From Bacteroidia bacterium (GTDB lineage Bacteria; Bacteroidota; Bacteroidia; CAILMK01; JBBDIG01): a stretch of 55,328 bases of DNA. The position numbers were made by a program, and so were the translations under genes. This document shows positions 1 through 9,582 of this stretch, one piece after another. Location: NCBI GenBank assembly GCA_040880525.1, contig JBBDIG010000001.1, positions 1-55,328 of the forward strand. Direction: 5' to 3'. Position 1 is the first letter of the stretch. Each line of letters opens with the position of its first letter. The notes under the pieces are model-generated. The model saw only the letters and a list, made by a program, of their open reading frames with translations, was not told the origin of the DNA and ran no database searches.

Positions 1-1
1 G

Positions 2-457
2 GAACCTATGCAAGTACACAGGCTGCACAGCAACGCAAGCCAACGCAGGCAGAAAGTAATGGCGCTGTTGGAACGGGTTGGCCTTGAGGCGCGCCAATTT
101 AACCGCTACCCGCACGAGTTCAGCGGAGGGCAGCGCCAGCGAATCTGCATTGCCCGTGCTCTGGCCGTTGAGCCACGATTCATCATTTGCGATGAAAGTG
201 TCTCTGCGCTTGACGTGAGTGTGCAGGCACAGGTTCTGAATCTGCTCAACGAATTGCAGGCGGAGTTTGGACTCACCTATATCTTCATCAGCCATGACCT
301 TTCGGTAGTCAAGTTCATGAGTGACCGCATGATCGTTATGAACCAAGGCAAAATCGAAGAAATAGGCCGGGCTGAAGAAATTTATTATCGCCCGCAGAAG
401 GAATATACAAAGAAGCTGATAGAGGCTATACCTCAGGGTAAGGTGACCGCCCGTTAA
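2..457 (+). CDS. Oligopeptide/dipeptide ABC transporter ATP-binding protein, C-terminal part
   Basis: C-terminal half of a peptide-import ABC ATPase (OppF/DppF type) that powers uptake of short peptides through an inner-membrane permease. The reading frame is open to the left edge; the residues before the first Met (Glu-Pro) continue the family's EP-x-x-VH stretch, so the ATG at base 8 is internal and the Walker A half lies outside the window. Visible are the ABC signature FSGGQRQR, Walker B FIICDES with the catalytic Glu, the D-loop SALDVSVQAQ, and the H-loop His in ISHDLSVV. The tail after the H-loop is the usual peptide-transporter extension. It converges on obgE. The identity as an Opp/Dpp-family ATPase is firm; which substrate it serves cannot be seen. 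Confidence 0.9.
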   Translation, partial: EPMQVHRLHSNASQRRQKVMALLERVGLEARQFNRYPHEFSGGQRQRICIARALAVEPRFIICDESVSALDVSVQAQVLNLLNELQAEFGLTYIFISHDLSVVKFMSDRMIVMNQGKIEEIGRAEEIYYRPQKEYTKKLIEAIPQGKVTAR

Positions 458-561
458 TTTTCACCCCGCGTGGACCAAATCCTCTTCCGGGCGTATATTT
501 TTTATTCTGATTCATTACAAAGAAAAATTCCCTGGATTCTCCTTTGATACAGATTGCCAAG

Positions 562-1560
562 TCAGGACGGAGAACTGTCATTCATCGTACTCCAGATCAT
601 ATCCTTGAGATTATCCAGACCTTGTTGCGCCACGGCTGAGATAAAAACATACGGAACATTCGGTAGTTCGGGTATCAGTAGTTTCTTTAGTTCCGCATCC
701 AGCAGATCACTTTTGGTGATGGCCAGCAATCTTTCTTTTAGCAAAAGTTCAGGGTTATACAATTCCAGTTCATTGAGAAGTATAGTATACTCCTCTTTAA
801 TATTTGTGGAATCTGCGGGAATGCAAAAAAGCAATACTGAATTCCGCTCGATATGGCGTAAAAAGCGGGTTCCAAGACCTTTGCCTTCATGCGCTCCTTC
901 AATGATCCCGGGAATATCGGCCATTACGAAAGAACGCATATCGCGATAGCTGACGACCCCAAGATTTGGCACCAGTGTAGTGAACGGATAGTTGGCAATT
1001 TTTGGCTTAGCCTCAGAAAGTACCGAAAGCAGTGTGGATTTTCCTGCATTAGGAAAACCCACCAAACCTACATCTGCCAGCATCTTCAACTCCAGGATCT
1101 TCCATTCCTCTCTTCCAGGTTCTCCGGGCTGGGCATAGCGGGGTGTTTGGTTGGTTGCGCTTTTAAAATGAACATTTCCCAAGCCACCGCGCCCACCAGG
1201 CACAAGGATCCTTTCCTCACCATCATCGGTAATTTCAAAATGCTTTTCCCCGGTTTCAGCATCCCGTGCTACTGTCCCCAGCGGCACCTCCAGAATTTCG
1301 TCCTCGCCCTCCGCCCCGGTTTTCATAGATCCTCCACCGGAGACGCCCTGTTTGGCGATCACATGTTTCCGGTATTTCAGATGCAGGAGCGTCCATAGCT
1401 GCTTATTGCCTTTCAAGATGATATGGCCGCCTCGGCCACCATCTCCTCCATCAGGGCCGCCTCTGGGTACGAACTTCTCACGCCTGAAATGGGCTGAACC
1501 TGCCCCCCCCTTCCCGGAGCGGCAACAAATCTTTACGTAATCAATGAAGTTCGTTTCCAT
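562..1560 (-). CDS. obgE: GTPase Obg/CgtA
   Basis: Ribosome-associated GTPase acting in late 50S assembly and in stress control. Residues 1-160 form the glycine-rich Obg fold (many GG pairs at 34-46 and 121-128). The G domain follows: G1 GFPNAGKST at 168-176, the switch I threonines near 194, G3 DIPG at 215-218, G4 TKSD at 282-285 (in place of NKxD, common in the family) and a G5-like ISA near 308. The protein ends soon after the G domain, so the variable C-terminal OCT domain of some Obg proteins is absent; about 330 residues is the short form. The ATG lies only about 10 bases beyond the U-tract of a terminator-like hairpin, so the gene either has its own promoter very close by or is read through from fabG. 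Confidence 0.96.
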   Translation of the reverse strand: METNFIDYVKICCRSGKGGAGSAHFRREKFVPRGGPDGGDGGRGGHIILKGNKQLWTLLHLKYRKHVIAKQGVSGGGSMKTGAEGEDEILEVPLGTVARDAETGEKHFEITDDGEERILVPGGRGGLGNVHFKSATNQTPRYAQPGEPGREEWKILELKMLADVGLVGFPNAGKSTLLSVLSEAKPKIANYPFTTLVPNLGVVSYRDMRSFVMADIPGIIEGAHEGKGLGTRFLRHIERNSVLLFCIPADSTNIKEEYTILLNELELYNPELLLKERLLAITKSDLLDAELKKLLIPELPNVPYVFISAVAQQGLDNLKDMIWSTMNDSSPS

Positions 1561-1570
1561 TTTATATTAA

Positions 1571-1601
1571 AATAAAAAGCTCCGGCAGAGGTTGCAGGAG
1601 C
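1571..1601 (-). terminator. Intrinsic terminator between fabG and obgE
   Basis: Read on the minus strand, GCTCC pairs with GGAGC around a 13-base loop (1579-1601) and is followed by TTTTTATTTT (1571-1578 and the adjoining bases). It lies downstream of fabG and directly in front of the obgE ATG, so it either ends the fabG transcript or acts within the obgE leader. The stem is only 5 bp. Confidence 0.55.
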
Positions 1602-1702
1602 CTTTGATAGAATTGATTTTATAAATTTTACTGCCTATATTAAAAGTTTGAGTAATTGCCGCTCGTATTTCAAATTCACCTCAACAAATTTCCTTTCCTA
1701 TA

Positions 1703-2449
1703 TTACATGAGTAAACCACCGTCTACATTGATCACCTGTCCAGTAATGTAAATGGACAGATCAGACGCCAGGAAAAGGGTAAGGTTGGCCACATCTTCTG
1801 TGCTGCCGGGGCGTTTTAATGGAATGGCCTGGTTCCATTGTTCCAGCATCTTCTCATCAAGCTGCTCCGTCATTTCTGTCTGAATAAATCCTGGAGCTAC
1901 TACGTTACATCGGATATTCCGTGATCCCAGTTCCTTGGCCAATGATTTTGAAAATCCAATAATTCCTGCTTTTGAGGCTGAATAATTTGATTGTCCGGGA
2001 TTTCCATTTATGCCTACAATGGAGCCTATGTTAATGATCGAACCCTTGCGCTGCTTCAGCATCGGCCTCACGATAAACTTTGAGAGATTGAAGATGGACT
2101 TCAGGTTGGTATTAATCACTTCGTCCCATTGCGTCTCGTTCATTCGCATCAGCAGGTTATCGCGCGTTATTCCTGCATTATTTATAAGTACATCTACCTG
2201 ACCGAATTCTTTTATGACCTCATTTACCAAAGCTTCGGCTGCCGCAAAGTCTGAAGCATCCGATTGGTATCCTTTAATTTTATTGCCTTCCTTGCTCAGA
2301 AGCGCTTCCAACTCACGGGCCTTGCTTGACGAAGAAAGATAGGTAAATGCGATATGTGCGCCCTGCTTTGCAAAAACTTCCGCTATGCCTCGGCCGATGC
2401 CGCGAGATGCTCCTGTAATGAGCACAACTTTGTCCTGCAATAATTTCAT
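1703..2449 (-). CDS. fabG: 3-oxoacyl-ACP reductase FabG
   Basis: NADPH-dependent reduction of 3-oxoacyl-ACP in each cycle of type II fatty acid synthesis. It is a classical short-chain dehydrogenase of 248 residues: cofactor motif TGASRGIG at 12-19, NNAG at 90-93, and the catalytic Ser143, Tyr156 and Lys160 in the context YSASK. The C-terminal IYITGQVINVDGG motif is typical of FabG. It follows sucD on the same strand with 36 bases between, so the two are probably co-transcribed. A hairpin with a T-run lies downstream. Other SDR reductases share these motifs, but the length and C-terminus fit FabG well. Confidence 0.92.
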   Translation of the reverse strand: MKLLQDKVVLITGASRGIGRGIAEVFAKQGAHIAFTYLSSSSKARELEALLSKEGNKIKGYQSDASDFAAAEALVNEVIKEFGQVDVLINNAGITRDNLLMRMNETQWDEVINTNLKSIFNLSKFIVRPMLKQRKGSIINIGSIVGINGNPGQSNYSASKAGIIGFSKSLAKELGSRNIRCNVVAPGFIQTEMTEQLDEKMLEQWNQAIPLKRPGSTEDVANLTLFLASDLSIYITGQVINVDGGLLM

Positions 2450-2485
2450 TTCCGGGGATTAAAGATTTCAGGTTTGAATATCAGA

Positions 2486-3376
2486 TCAGGCGCTAACCTT
2501 TTCTTTCTTTAGCACACGGGCCATCGTTTCGCCTATCAGCGCAGGATTATCTACTACGTGAATTCCGCACTCCCGGAGGATCTTCATTTTTGCAGCGGCA
2601 GTATCATCTGATCCTCCCACAATTGCTCCTGCATGTCCCATTGTGCGGCCTTTGGGTGCTGTTTGTCCCGCAATGAATCCCACAACGGGCTTAGTGCCGT
2701 TTTCTTTGATCCACTCGGCTGCATTGGCTTCTGCCTGCCCGCCAATTTCTCCGATCAAAATAATGCCTTCCGTATCATCATCTTCCATGAAAAGCTTCAC
2801 AGCATCCAATATGCTGGTGCCGATAACGGGATCACCGCCCACTCCGATACAGGTGCTTTGCCCGTATCCGGCTTTGGTAACCTGATCCACAGCTTCGTAG
2901 GTAAGTGTTCCTGAACGGCTCACGATTCCCACCGTTCCGGGATTATGTATAAAACCGGGCATAATGCCCACTTTCGCTTCTCCGGGTGTAATGATTCCGG
3001 GGCAGTTGGGGCCAATTAAACGACTTCCTTTGTGATGAGCCAGGTATTCCTGTACTTTCACCATATCATTTACAGGAATTCCTTCGGTAATGGTAACGAT
3101 CAGTGCAATTCCTGCATCGGCTGCTTCCATGATTGCATCCGCAGCAAATGCTGGAGGTACAAATATCAATGATACATTGGCTCCCGTTTCATCCACTGCC
3201 TCCTGTACCGTATTGAAAACCGGACGGTCAAGATGCTGCTCTCCACCCTTGCCGGGCGTTACGCCACCAACCACATTAGTTCCATATTCAATCATTTGAC
3301 TTGCATGGAAAGAGCCCTCCTTGCCGGTAAATCCCTGCACTACAACTCTGGAATTTTTATTAACCAATATGCTCAT
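2486..3376 (-). CDS. sucD: Succinyl-CoA synthetase alpha subunit
   Basis: Alpha subunit of succinate-CoA ligase in the TCA cycle, which makes ATP or GTP from succinyl-CoA through a phosphohistidine. The N-terminal CoA-binding fold carries [10 protein letters not shown] near residues 15-24, the ligase part has [12 protein letters not shown] near 122-133, and the phosphorylated His is His248 in GHAGAIVGG. At 296 residues it is full length. The beta-subunit gene sucC is not adjacent, as is common in this phylum. It lies between recA and fabG on the same strand; the 94 bases upstream contain a possible recA terminator. Confidence 0.95.
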   Translation of the reverse strand: MSILVNKNSRVVVQGFTGKEGSFHASQMIEYGTNVVGGVTPGKGGEQHLDRPVFNTVQEAVDETGANVSLIFVPPAFAADAIMEAADAGIALIVTITEGIPVNDMVKVQEYLAHHKGSRLIGPNCPGIITPGEAKVGIMPGFIHNPGTVGIVSRSGTLTYEAVDQVTKAGYGQSTCIGVGGDPVIGTSILDAVKLFMEDDDTEGIILIGEIGGQAEANAAEWIKENGTKPVVGFIAGQTAPKGRTMGHAGAIVGGSDDTAAAKMKILRECGIHVVDNPALIGETMARVLKKEKVSA

Positions 3377-3408
3377 TTGAAGCTGAAATTTTTATTTGAA
3401 AAATGATT

Positions 3409-3443
3409 TAAAAAATGGCCGCGAAGATAGATATTTCGCAGGC
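3409..3443 (-). terminator. Possible terminator between recA and sucD
   Basis: On the minus strand GCC-T-GCGAA pairs with TTCGC-GGC (8 bp with one bulged T, 9-base loop, 3418-3443) and is followed by CATTTTTT. It would end recA transcripts ahead of sucD. The 3' arm also contains TATCTTCG, one base off the phylum's TAnnTTTG box, so the same bases could instead belong to a sucD promoter. Confidence 0.35.
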
Positions 3444-3470
3444 GGCTGAAAGAAAAAGGCAGTTGCGGAC

Positions 3471-4535
3471 TTATTTCGCTTTTACCTCCGCGACTGGTTC
3501 ATCAACCTTTTTGACGCGCCTGGGCTTTACTGTTCTTTCCTTTATTAAGTTCTCTATCTCATCGGTGAGTTCAGGATTATCGAGCAGCAATTGCTTTACG
3601 GCATCCCGGCCCTGCCCCAGTTTCGTGTCTTTGTAGCTAAACCAGGAACCGCTCTTATTTATAATATCCAGCTCAACTCCAATATCAATGAGTTCTCCCA
3701 GCTTGGAAATTCCTTCCCCGTAAATAATGTCAAATTCTACAACACGGAACGGAGGTGCCACCTTGTTCTTGGCCACCTTCACACGGGTACGGTTTCCTAC
3801 TATGTCCGTTCCGTCTTTGATGGCTGATATCCTGCGGATGTCAAGCCTCACAGAAGCGTAAAATTTCAGGGCATTGCCACCTGTGGTGGTTTCAGGGTTG
3901 CCGAACATAACCCCGATCTTTTCTCTGAGCTGATTAATAAAAATACAAATGCATTGCGTTTTGCTTATAGAGGCCGTGAGTTTCCGCAACGCCTGGCTCA
4001 TCAGCCGTGCCTGAAGCCCCATTCTGGAATCCCCCATTTCTCCTTCCAGTTCAGCTTTGGGCGTAAGGGCCGCCACAGAATCTATAACCACTACATCAAG
4101 GGCTCCGCTACGGATAAGGTGGTCTGCAATTTCCAGCGCCTGTTCACCATCATCAGGCTGTGATATCAGGAGGTTGTCTACATCAATCCCAAGATTTTCA
4201 GCATAGAATTTATCGAAGGCATGCTCTGCATCTACAAAAGCTGCCAGCCCGCCCCGCTTCTGTGCCTCGGCAATCGTATGCATCGCCAAGGTTGTTTTCC
4301 CGGATGATTCCGGTCCATATATTTCCACAACCCTTCCTCGTGGAAGCCCGCCACAACCGAGCGCAATATCCAACCCCAGAGAACCGGTAGAAATGCTTTC
4401 AATTGAGTCAGCGCGGTTGTCACTTAATTTCATGACTACACCCTTTCCATAGCTCTTTTCAAGCTTGTCAATGGTGAGCCGGAGTACTTTCTGCTTTTCA
4501 GTAGAATTTGTGTCTAATTTTGAGTCTTTGGCCAT
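3471..4535 (-). CDS. recA: Recombinase RecA
   Basis: ATP-dependent strand-exchange recombinase and coprotease for DNA repair. It has 354 residues with the N-terminal helix, Walker A GPESSGKT at 74-81, the Walker B strand [12 protein letters not shown] near 150, the loop L2 region with [16 protein letters not shown], and a basic C-terminus ending in alternating Lys and Val/Glu. There is no sign of an intein or truncation. Its promoter box is at 4563-4570. A LexA-type operator is not recognisable in the 47 bases between nth and recA. Confidence 0.98.
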   Translation of the reverse strand: MAKDSKLDTNSTEKQKVLRLTIDKLEKSYGKGVVMKLSDNRADSIESISTGSLGLDIALGCGGLPRGRVVEIYGPESSGKTTLAMHTIAEAQKRGGLAAFVDAEHAFDKFYAENLGIDVDNLLISQPDDGEQALEIADHLIRSGALDVVVIDSVAALTPKAELEGEMGDSRMGLQARLMSQALRKLTASISKTQCICIFINQLREKIGVMFGNPETTTGGNALKFYASVRLDIRRISAIKDGTDIVGNRTRVKVAKNKVAPPFRVVEFDIIYGEGISKLGELIDIGVELDIINKSGSWFSYKDTKLGQGRDAVKQLLLDNPELTDEIENLIKERTVKPRRVKKVDEPVAEVKAK

Positions 4536-4562
4536 CTTATAACAGTATTTTCAGATAAAAAA

Positions 4563-4570
4563 CAAAGGTA
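4563..4570 (-). promoter_or_regulatory. recA promoter -7 box (TACCTTTG)
   Basis: On the minus strand TACCTTTG matches the Bacteroidota TAnnTTTG box exactly, 27 bases upstream of the recA ATG and downstream of the nth stop. No good TTTG -33 element is visible at the expected distance, so only half of the promoter is supported. Confidence 0.5.
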
Positions 4571-4582
4571 GAGAAATGGGGC

Positions 4583-5236
4583 TTATTGGTTCCCGGGTTT
4601 GATGGTTTTGAGATAATATTCGCAAACATCTGTGAGGCCGCATTGCTGGCACAGCGGCCTGCGGGCTTTGCAGATATAGCGGCCATGAAGAATAAGCCAG
4701 TGATGGAAGTTGTGCCGCATCGTTTCAGGCACATGTTTGTTAAGCTGATCTTCAACATGCCTGGGGGTTTTGGCGCGCTTCGCCAGCCCAATGCGGTTCG
4801 CTACCCTGAAAACGTGTGTATCCACCGGCATGGTGGGTTCATCATATACCACGGAGGCTACTACATTAGCCGTTTTCCGGCCAACGCCCGGCAGCTTTTG
4901 CAGCCCTTCTGAGGTGGCCGGAATCTGTCCATTAAAATCATTCATCAGCATTCTCGTCATGTTCACCAGATGCTTGCTCTTATTATTCGGGTAGCTGATG
5001 CTCCTGATGAACGGAAACACATCTTCCGGTTCGGCTGCCGCCAAAGCATCAGGCGTGGGGAATGCCTCAAAAAGTGCTGGCGTAACCATATTTACGCGGG
5101 AATCAGTGCATTGGGCAGAAAGCATTACTGCAATAAGAAGCTGGAATGGCGAATCATACGTAAGCTCGGTTTCCGGTTCCGGATTATGTTCCTTAAAATA
5201 TTCGGCAACCCGTGCAAACAGCTCTTTCCTCTTCAT
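4583..5236 (-). CDS. nth: Endonuclease III
   Basis: Base-excision repair DNA glycosylase/AP lyase for oxidised pyrimidines. From the chosen start it has 217 residues: helix-hairpin-helix LPGVGRKTA at 115-123 with catalytic Lys121, Asp139 in PVDTHV, and four cysteines C189-x6-C196-x2-C199-x5-C205 that hold the 4Fe-4S cluster. A longer reading from 5275 is possible, but its first codons run through the terminator of the preceding gene (5261-5291), so the Met of MKRKELFARV at 5236 is preferred. The gene is followed by recA after 47 bases. Confidence 0.94.
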   Translation of the reverse strand: MKRKELFARVAEYFKEHNPEPETELTYDSPFQLLIAVMLSAQCTDSRVNMVTPALFEAFPTPDALAAAEPEDVFPFIRSISYPNNKSKHLVNMTRMLMNDFNGQIPATSEGLQKLPGVGRKTANVVASVVYDEPTMPVDTHVFRVANRIGLAKRAKTPRHVEDQLNKHVPETMRHNFHHWLILHGRYICKARRPLCQQCGLTDVCEYYLKTIKPGNQ

Positions 5237-5254
5237 AAAGTGTTCGGGAACCAC

Positions 5255-5291
5255 ATTAAAAAAGCCTTTCCCCAAAACGAAGAAAGGCTTT
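5255..5291 (-). terminator. Intrinsic terminator after the T9SS type A gene
   Basis: A perfect 10-bp stem, AAAGCCTTTC (5261-5270) with GAAAGGCTTT (5282-5291), has an 11-base loop and T-runs on both sides, so it can work in both directions. On the minus strand it follows the stop codon at 5313 and precedes nth. This position is the main reason for placing the nth start at 5236. Confidence 0.8.
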
Positions 5292-5312
5292 TTATAGGAT
5301 CAAATATTAAAA

Positions 5313-6617
5313 TTAATCGGAAACAGAGAAGCGGTAAGTTTTGCTGTAATTACCCGCTTTCATTGTGTAGAGGTACAACCCCGGTCTCAGGGTAGATGTA
5401 TTGAACTTCACGCTGTGCTCTCCGCTAGAAAATTTGTCATTTGCAACAGTGCTCATTTTCTGGCCGATCATGTTATAAATTTCTAAGGTCACATCAGCAG
5501 AAGAAGTCAGTGCGAAATCAATTGAAATATCATCACCAACCAATACAGGGTTAGGATATGCTTTGCCTAAGGTGGCATTGCTATTCTTTTCCTGAACGCC
5601 AACATTCGGTGAGGAGATATGGAAAGCTATTTCAGGGTACTGCCGGGTTACATAAAAGCTTGATGGCGCATAACGGGAACCAAAGTCATCGCCCAATCGG
5701 TTTTCACTAAATTGAATTAGGTCCAGCAGCAAGCCATTATTATAAGTTTCAAGGATTGTTTCGTTGTCATCTGCACGACCGCCAAAACGGAAGATATTAT
5801 GACGTCTGTGTGGAACCGGATTTTCCCAGGGACCAATGGTATCTCCGGGAATGTAGTTAGAGCCGGGCTTGAACGTGATCGTGGCAGCCATCCTGCTTAA
5901 ATCATCGGCATCAATCGTGAGTGGGGTTATGGCAGTGGTGATATTAGCAAAGGATCCATTGTTAATAGAATGTGTATCCTCAGGTGTTAAAAGAATTTCT
6001 ATCTCCTGATAGCCAGAGGCATAAGCCAACCCCTGCTTGGTACTTCGATCGTAACGTACAGAAGCAAATCTTTCTTGGGAAGCTGTCCAAGTATACCGGT
6101 CTACCCGCTCCATGCCGTATATCTGCAACACGAGGGTATCGGTTACAGTAGCATCAGTTACCCTATCATAAAAATAAAGGAAATCAATAGAATCAACAGT
6201 AAAAGGGTTGTACTCACTTAATTGCGGAAGGCCAACTGCACCATATACTTCATCCTTGGGATCAAAAACGGCTCCCACAGAAGTCCAGGTTACGGTATCT
6301 AAAATAGGTGTTCCATTATCCATAAATCTCATGACAGCAGAGTCACTTGGAAACATTGCAGGAGCAAACAACCTGGTATTTCCAAAAAGACCATCGATTG
6401 ATTGTGGAAAGCTATACCAATCCTCAATGCTCTCTTTCTTACGATTTACATCATCCGTGAAATATGGCTTGGGCACAGATAGCGTTCGGTTTGTTCCTTC
6501 TTCATTTGGATTCAGTGCCTCTCTGGTATCGGTCGCGGTACCCTTGTTTATTTCGGTTTGCCCTATGGCTCCAAATGCAATGGTTACCATAGTTAAGCTT
6601 AGTAATAACTTCTTCAT
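5313..6617 (-). CDS. Secreted protein with T9SS type A sorting domain
   Basis: Unrecognised secreted protein of 434 residues. It begins with a signal peptide (MKKLLLSLTMVTIAFGAIGQ) and ends with a Por-type T9SS sorting domain of about 85 residues: the hallmark GKAYPNP near residue 350, the strand VTLEIYNMIGQKM, then GLYLYTMKAG and YRFSVSD at the end. Such tails send the protein across the outer membrane. The middle (about 60-340) is a beta-rich region with no motif I know; it mentions no catalytic signature. It stands alone between a strong terminator downstream and ispG upstream. Confidence 0.85.
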   Translation of the reverse strand: MKKLLLSLTMVTIAFGAIGQTEINKGTATDTREALNPNEEGTNRTLSVPKPYFTDDVNRKKESIEDWYSFPQSIDGLFGNTRLFAPAMFPSDSAVMRFMDNGTPILDTVTWTSVGAVFDPKDEVYGAVGLPQLSEYNPFTVDSIDFLYFYDRVTDATVTDTLVLQIYGMERVDRYTWTASQERFASVRYDRSTKQGLAYASGYQEIEILLTPEDTHSINNGSFANITTAITPLTIDADDLSRMAATITFKPGSNYIPGDTIGPWENPVPHRRHNIFRFGGRADDNETILETYNNGLLLDLIQFSENRLGDDFGSRYAPSSFYVTRQYPEIAFHISSPNVGVQEKNSNATLGKAYPNPVLVGDDISIDFALTSSADVTLEIYNMIGQKMSTVANDKFSSGEHSVKFNTSTLRPGLYLYTMKAGNYSKTYRFSVSD

Positions 6618-6724
6618 TGTCTTTGAGTTTTAATATTCTTTAATAATCAATTTTTAAGAAAACTGCGGTGCAATTATACTGTTTTTTGACGCAGATTTAG
6701 GTAAATTGGTTGCTCTAACAAAAA

Positions 6725-8746
6725 TTATTCCTGCTGAACAGGGGACTGCTGATGCTGCTCCAGCCAGTTACCATCAGCCTTTATCAGCTCAATTAATTCA
6801 TTTAACGCATTAGCACTGCCAATGTTCCGTTTCACTACTTCCTTGCCGCGATATAATGTAATTTTTCCAGGGCCGGTTCCTACATAGCCGTAATCCGCAT
6901 CCGCCATCTCGCCCGGTCCATTCACTATACAGCCCATTATGGCAATTTTAACGCCTTTTAGATGGTCTGTTTTCCTGCGGATCATTGCTGTGGTTTCCTG
7001 TAAATCGAAAAGCGTTCTGCCACAGGAAGGGCACGAGATATATTCTGTTTTGGATATGCGGGTGCGGCTGGCTTGTAGAATAGTGAACGATGCCCGGTTC
7101 AGCATGCGGATCTGCTCCCGATGTTGTGCATCGCTCAGCCCTTCTGATCGCTGCTGCAGCCAGATTCCATTCCCAAATCCATCTATCAGCAGACCGCCTG
7201 CATCAGTAGCCGCATTTAACTGGAGTTGCTCTGCATCAATCGGCAAGTAGCTGCATTTTATTACAACAGGAGTTGTGGATCCGGATCTTTGCAGATCAAT
7301 AAAAAATTTCCTCTGCTCCAGGTAACTTTCTTCTTTTTTGCTTTCTAAAATGAAAACTGCTGGCGCCAATTCCGACACAGCCTGAAGTTTGGCGCGGTTA
7401 AGCTCAGTTCCGGTTAACCGGATAAAATTCAATTTCTCCGATCGTACATCAGCCGCCAGGAATTGCTGCAAATCAAATATCGGAAAAGCGTTTTGATGAT
7501 CCATCTCCCTCCAGGCGGGATACTCACAGATCACCTTCAGGCCGGAAGGAGGCATGAAGCCAAGGGAGCGGGAGCCAACATAAATATAGTCGCACCCCAT
7601 ATCGCCCATATTCCATTTGTCATTCACCGGATCATAGTGATAATCTATCGCTTTCAGGCTCAGCTCATTTATTTGCTGAATTGAACTCAAATCCATAATC
7701 ACACGGGGCACATTAGAGTCGCCAATGTTTTCAACTTCATCCGTTTGCCGCTTCCAGGTCTCGTAAGGATTATAAAACGATCTCAAAGCATTATAATCTG
7801 CATCAGCAGGGATAAACCCACTTACAAAATGCCGTGTACGCATCTCATATCTCTGGGCCAGACTTATCGCTACCGGCACTTCATATTCCGGCTCTTCCGT
7901 GAGCGAAACGCGGATGGTGTCACCCAGGCCATCTTCCAGCAAAGTGCCGATGCCCATGGCGGATTTTATTCTCCCGTCTTCACCCTCGCCAGCTTCCGTT
8001 ACGCCCAGGTGCAGGGGATAGTTCATGCCCTCCTGATTCATCTTTGCCACCAGCAGACGATATGCCTGCACCATAACAATTGGATTGCTGGCTTTCATAC
8101 TCAGGACAATATCGTTGTAATTCTCATCTTCACATATTCGCAAAAATTCCATAGCTGACTCTACCATTCCAACCGGTGTATCCCCAAAGCGGCTCATGAT
8201 TCGGTCTGACAGCGAACCGTGATTGGTACCTATGCGCAGGGCCCGGCCATACTCCTTGCATACTTTTACCAGCGGTACAAATCTTTCCCGGATCCTCTCG
8301 ATTTCCACTTCATATTGCGCATCACTATATTCCAGCACTTCAAACTTTTTCTTATCTGCATAATTGCCGGGGTTCACGCGCACCTTCTCTACATAGCGGG
8401 CGGCAATCTCAGCCGCTTTCGGGGTGAAATGTATATCCGCCACCAGCGGAGTTGTATATCCGGCTGCAGTTAGCTTCTTCCGGATTTCCCGGAGGGCTTC
8501 TGCCTCCCTTTGGCTGGGAGCGGTGATCCGTACATATTCACATCCGGCATCAATCATTCGTATGCTCTGCGCCACAGTTGCCTCAATATCCAGCGTATTG
8601 GTCGTGGTCATGGATTGAATGCGAATGGGATTGTTTCCTCCCAGCGGAATGTCGCCAATATATACTTCGCGGCTTATGCGCTTTTGATACTGATCCGGGC
8701 GCTTCACGAAATTGAAGTCCCGGATGTAATCTTCGATTTTGATCAT
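6725..8746 (-). CDS. ispG: 4-hydroxy-3-methylbut-2-en-1-yl diphosphate synthase, large two-domain form
   Basis: Penultimate step of the MEP isoprenoid pathway: reductive ring opening of MEcPP to HMBPP by a 4Fe-4S enzyme. Residues 1 to about 300 are the TIM barrel that binds the substrate (GGNNPIRIQSMTTTNT near 36). The C-terminal domain has the cluster cysteines C572, C575 and C606 and the conserved Glu613 in NGPGE. At 673 residues it is far longer than E. coli IspG because of an inserted middle domain (about 330-540), the form known from plants, Chlamydia and Bacteroidota. The dxs gene of the same pathway lies at 26 kb but is not linked to it in an operon. Confidence 0.95.
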   Translation of the reverse strand: MIKIEDYIRDFNFVKRPDQYQKRISREVYIGDIPLGGNNPIRIQSMTTTNTLDIEATVAQSIRMIDAGCEYVRITAPSQREAEALREIRKKLTAAGYTTPLVADIHFTPKAAEIAARYVEKVRVNPGNYADKKKFEVLEYSDAQYEVEIERIRERFVPLVKVCKEYGRALRIGTNHGSLSDRIMSRFGDTPVGMVESAMEFLRICEDENYNDIVLSMKASNPIVMVQAYRLLVAKMNQEGMNYPLHLGVTEAGEGEDGRIKSAMGIGTLLEDGLGDTIRVSLTEEPEYEVPVAISLAQRYEMRTRHFVSGFIPADADYNALRSFYNPYETWKRQTDEVENIGDSNVPRVIMDLSSIQQINELSLKAIDYHYDPVNDKWNMGDMGCDYIYVGSRSLGFMPPSGLKVICEYPAWREMDHQNAFPIFDLQQFLAADVRSEKLNFIRLTGTELNRAKLQAVSELAPAVFILESKKEESYLEQRKFFIDLQRSGSTTPVVIKCSYLPIDAEQLQLNAATDAGGLLIDGFGNGIWLQQRSEGLSDAQHREQIRMLNRASFTILQASRTRISKTEYISCPSCGRTLFDLQETTAMIRRKTDHLKGVKIAIMGCIVNGPGEMADADYGYVGTGPGKITLYRGKEVVKRNIGSANALNELIELIKADGNWLEQHQQSPVQQE

Positions 8747-8811
8747 AGAGATGAATAAACCTTCCGTAAGTGCAAATTTCGTGAATAATACAGAAGCCGG
8801 TGGATTCTCCT

Positions 8812-9519
8812 TTATTTAATGTCGCCCTGCATGGGCCTTATCAACACCTCTTCCACCACTGCTGACGGAGACAGTTGCCAGGCGGACCAAATTGTTTCTG
8901 CCACATCTTCAGCACTGGCAAAACGTTCGGGTGGAAAATCAGAAGCCGCCCAGGAAGCCGTATAGGTAGCACCCGGCAATACGGAAGTAACTTTTATATT
9001 GAATGGCTTCAGTTCCTCCCTGAAAAGCTTGCTCATTCCCAGCAGCGCATGTTTACTGATGCAATAGGCGCCCCCATTTATATAGGCCATAATGCTGGCG
9101 GTAGAACAAATATTGAAGATATGCCCTTTTTTCCTTTCCATCATTGTTGGAAGAAGTTTCCGCGTCAGGTAATAGGCACTGTACAGATTGGTGTCCATTG
9201 TTTTTTCCAGGGTTCCAGCCTCCTCGGTGTGGAGTTGTCCAGGTATAAAAATCCCGGCATTATTCACTAATACATCCACCGTAGCCCATTTCTCAAGAAT
9301 AAAATCACCAAAGGCTTCTATTTCTTGTTTAATGGAAACATCGCACTTTTTGTAAATAACTGATGCAGCCCCTGATTCTTCTTTTAATTTTGAAGCTATT
9401 TCAGCGAGGTCATTAGTATTGCGGGAGCAAATAGCAATTTGAAATCCTGCTGTTGCAAATTTTACGGCCAGGGCTTTTCCTATTCCTTTTGTTCCACCCG
9501 TTATTACAATATTCTTCAT
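8812..9519 (-). CDS. Short-chain dehydrogenase/reductase
   Basis: NAD(P)-dependent oxidoreductase of the classical SDR family, 235 residues. The cofactor motif TGGTKGIG is at 7-14, NNAG at 86-89, and the active-site Tyr152 and Lys156 are in YCISK, with Ser139 or Ser142 as the third residue. The substrate is not evident; the sequence resembles short cytosolic reductases of unknown or broad specificity rather than FabG. It is divergent from the mlaE-like gene, with 63 bases between, and sits 65 bases upstream of ispG on the same strand, so it may share a transcript with it. Confidence 0.85.
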   Translation of the reverse strand: MKNIVITGGTKGIGKALAVKFATAGFQIAICSRNTNDLAEIASKLKEESGAASVIYKKCDVSIKQEIEAFGDFILEKWATVDVLVNNAGIFIPGQLHTEEAGTLEKTMDTNLYSAYYLTRKLLPTMMERKKGHIFNICSTASIMAYINGGAYCISKHALLGMSKLFREELKPFNIKVTSVLPGATYTASWAASDFPPERFASAEDVAETIWSAWQLSPSAVVEEVLIRPMQGDIK

Positions 9520-9582
9520 CTGAACTTTTTTGATTTTTCCTAATTAGATATTTGCCAAAGTCCCTGGCATTAAACCACACCT

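Noticed and set aside
889..1398. 169-codon plus-strand frame opposite obgE
   Set aside because: Antisense to a well-conserved GTPase gene, Cys/His/Gln-rich with no domain.
5237..5275. 13-residue N-terminal extension of endonuclease III
   Set aside because: The extension overlaps the perfect terminator hairpin of the upstream gene and adds nothing known from the family.
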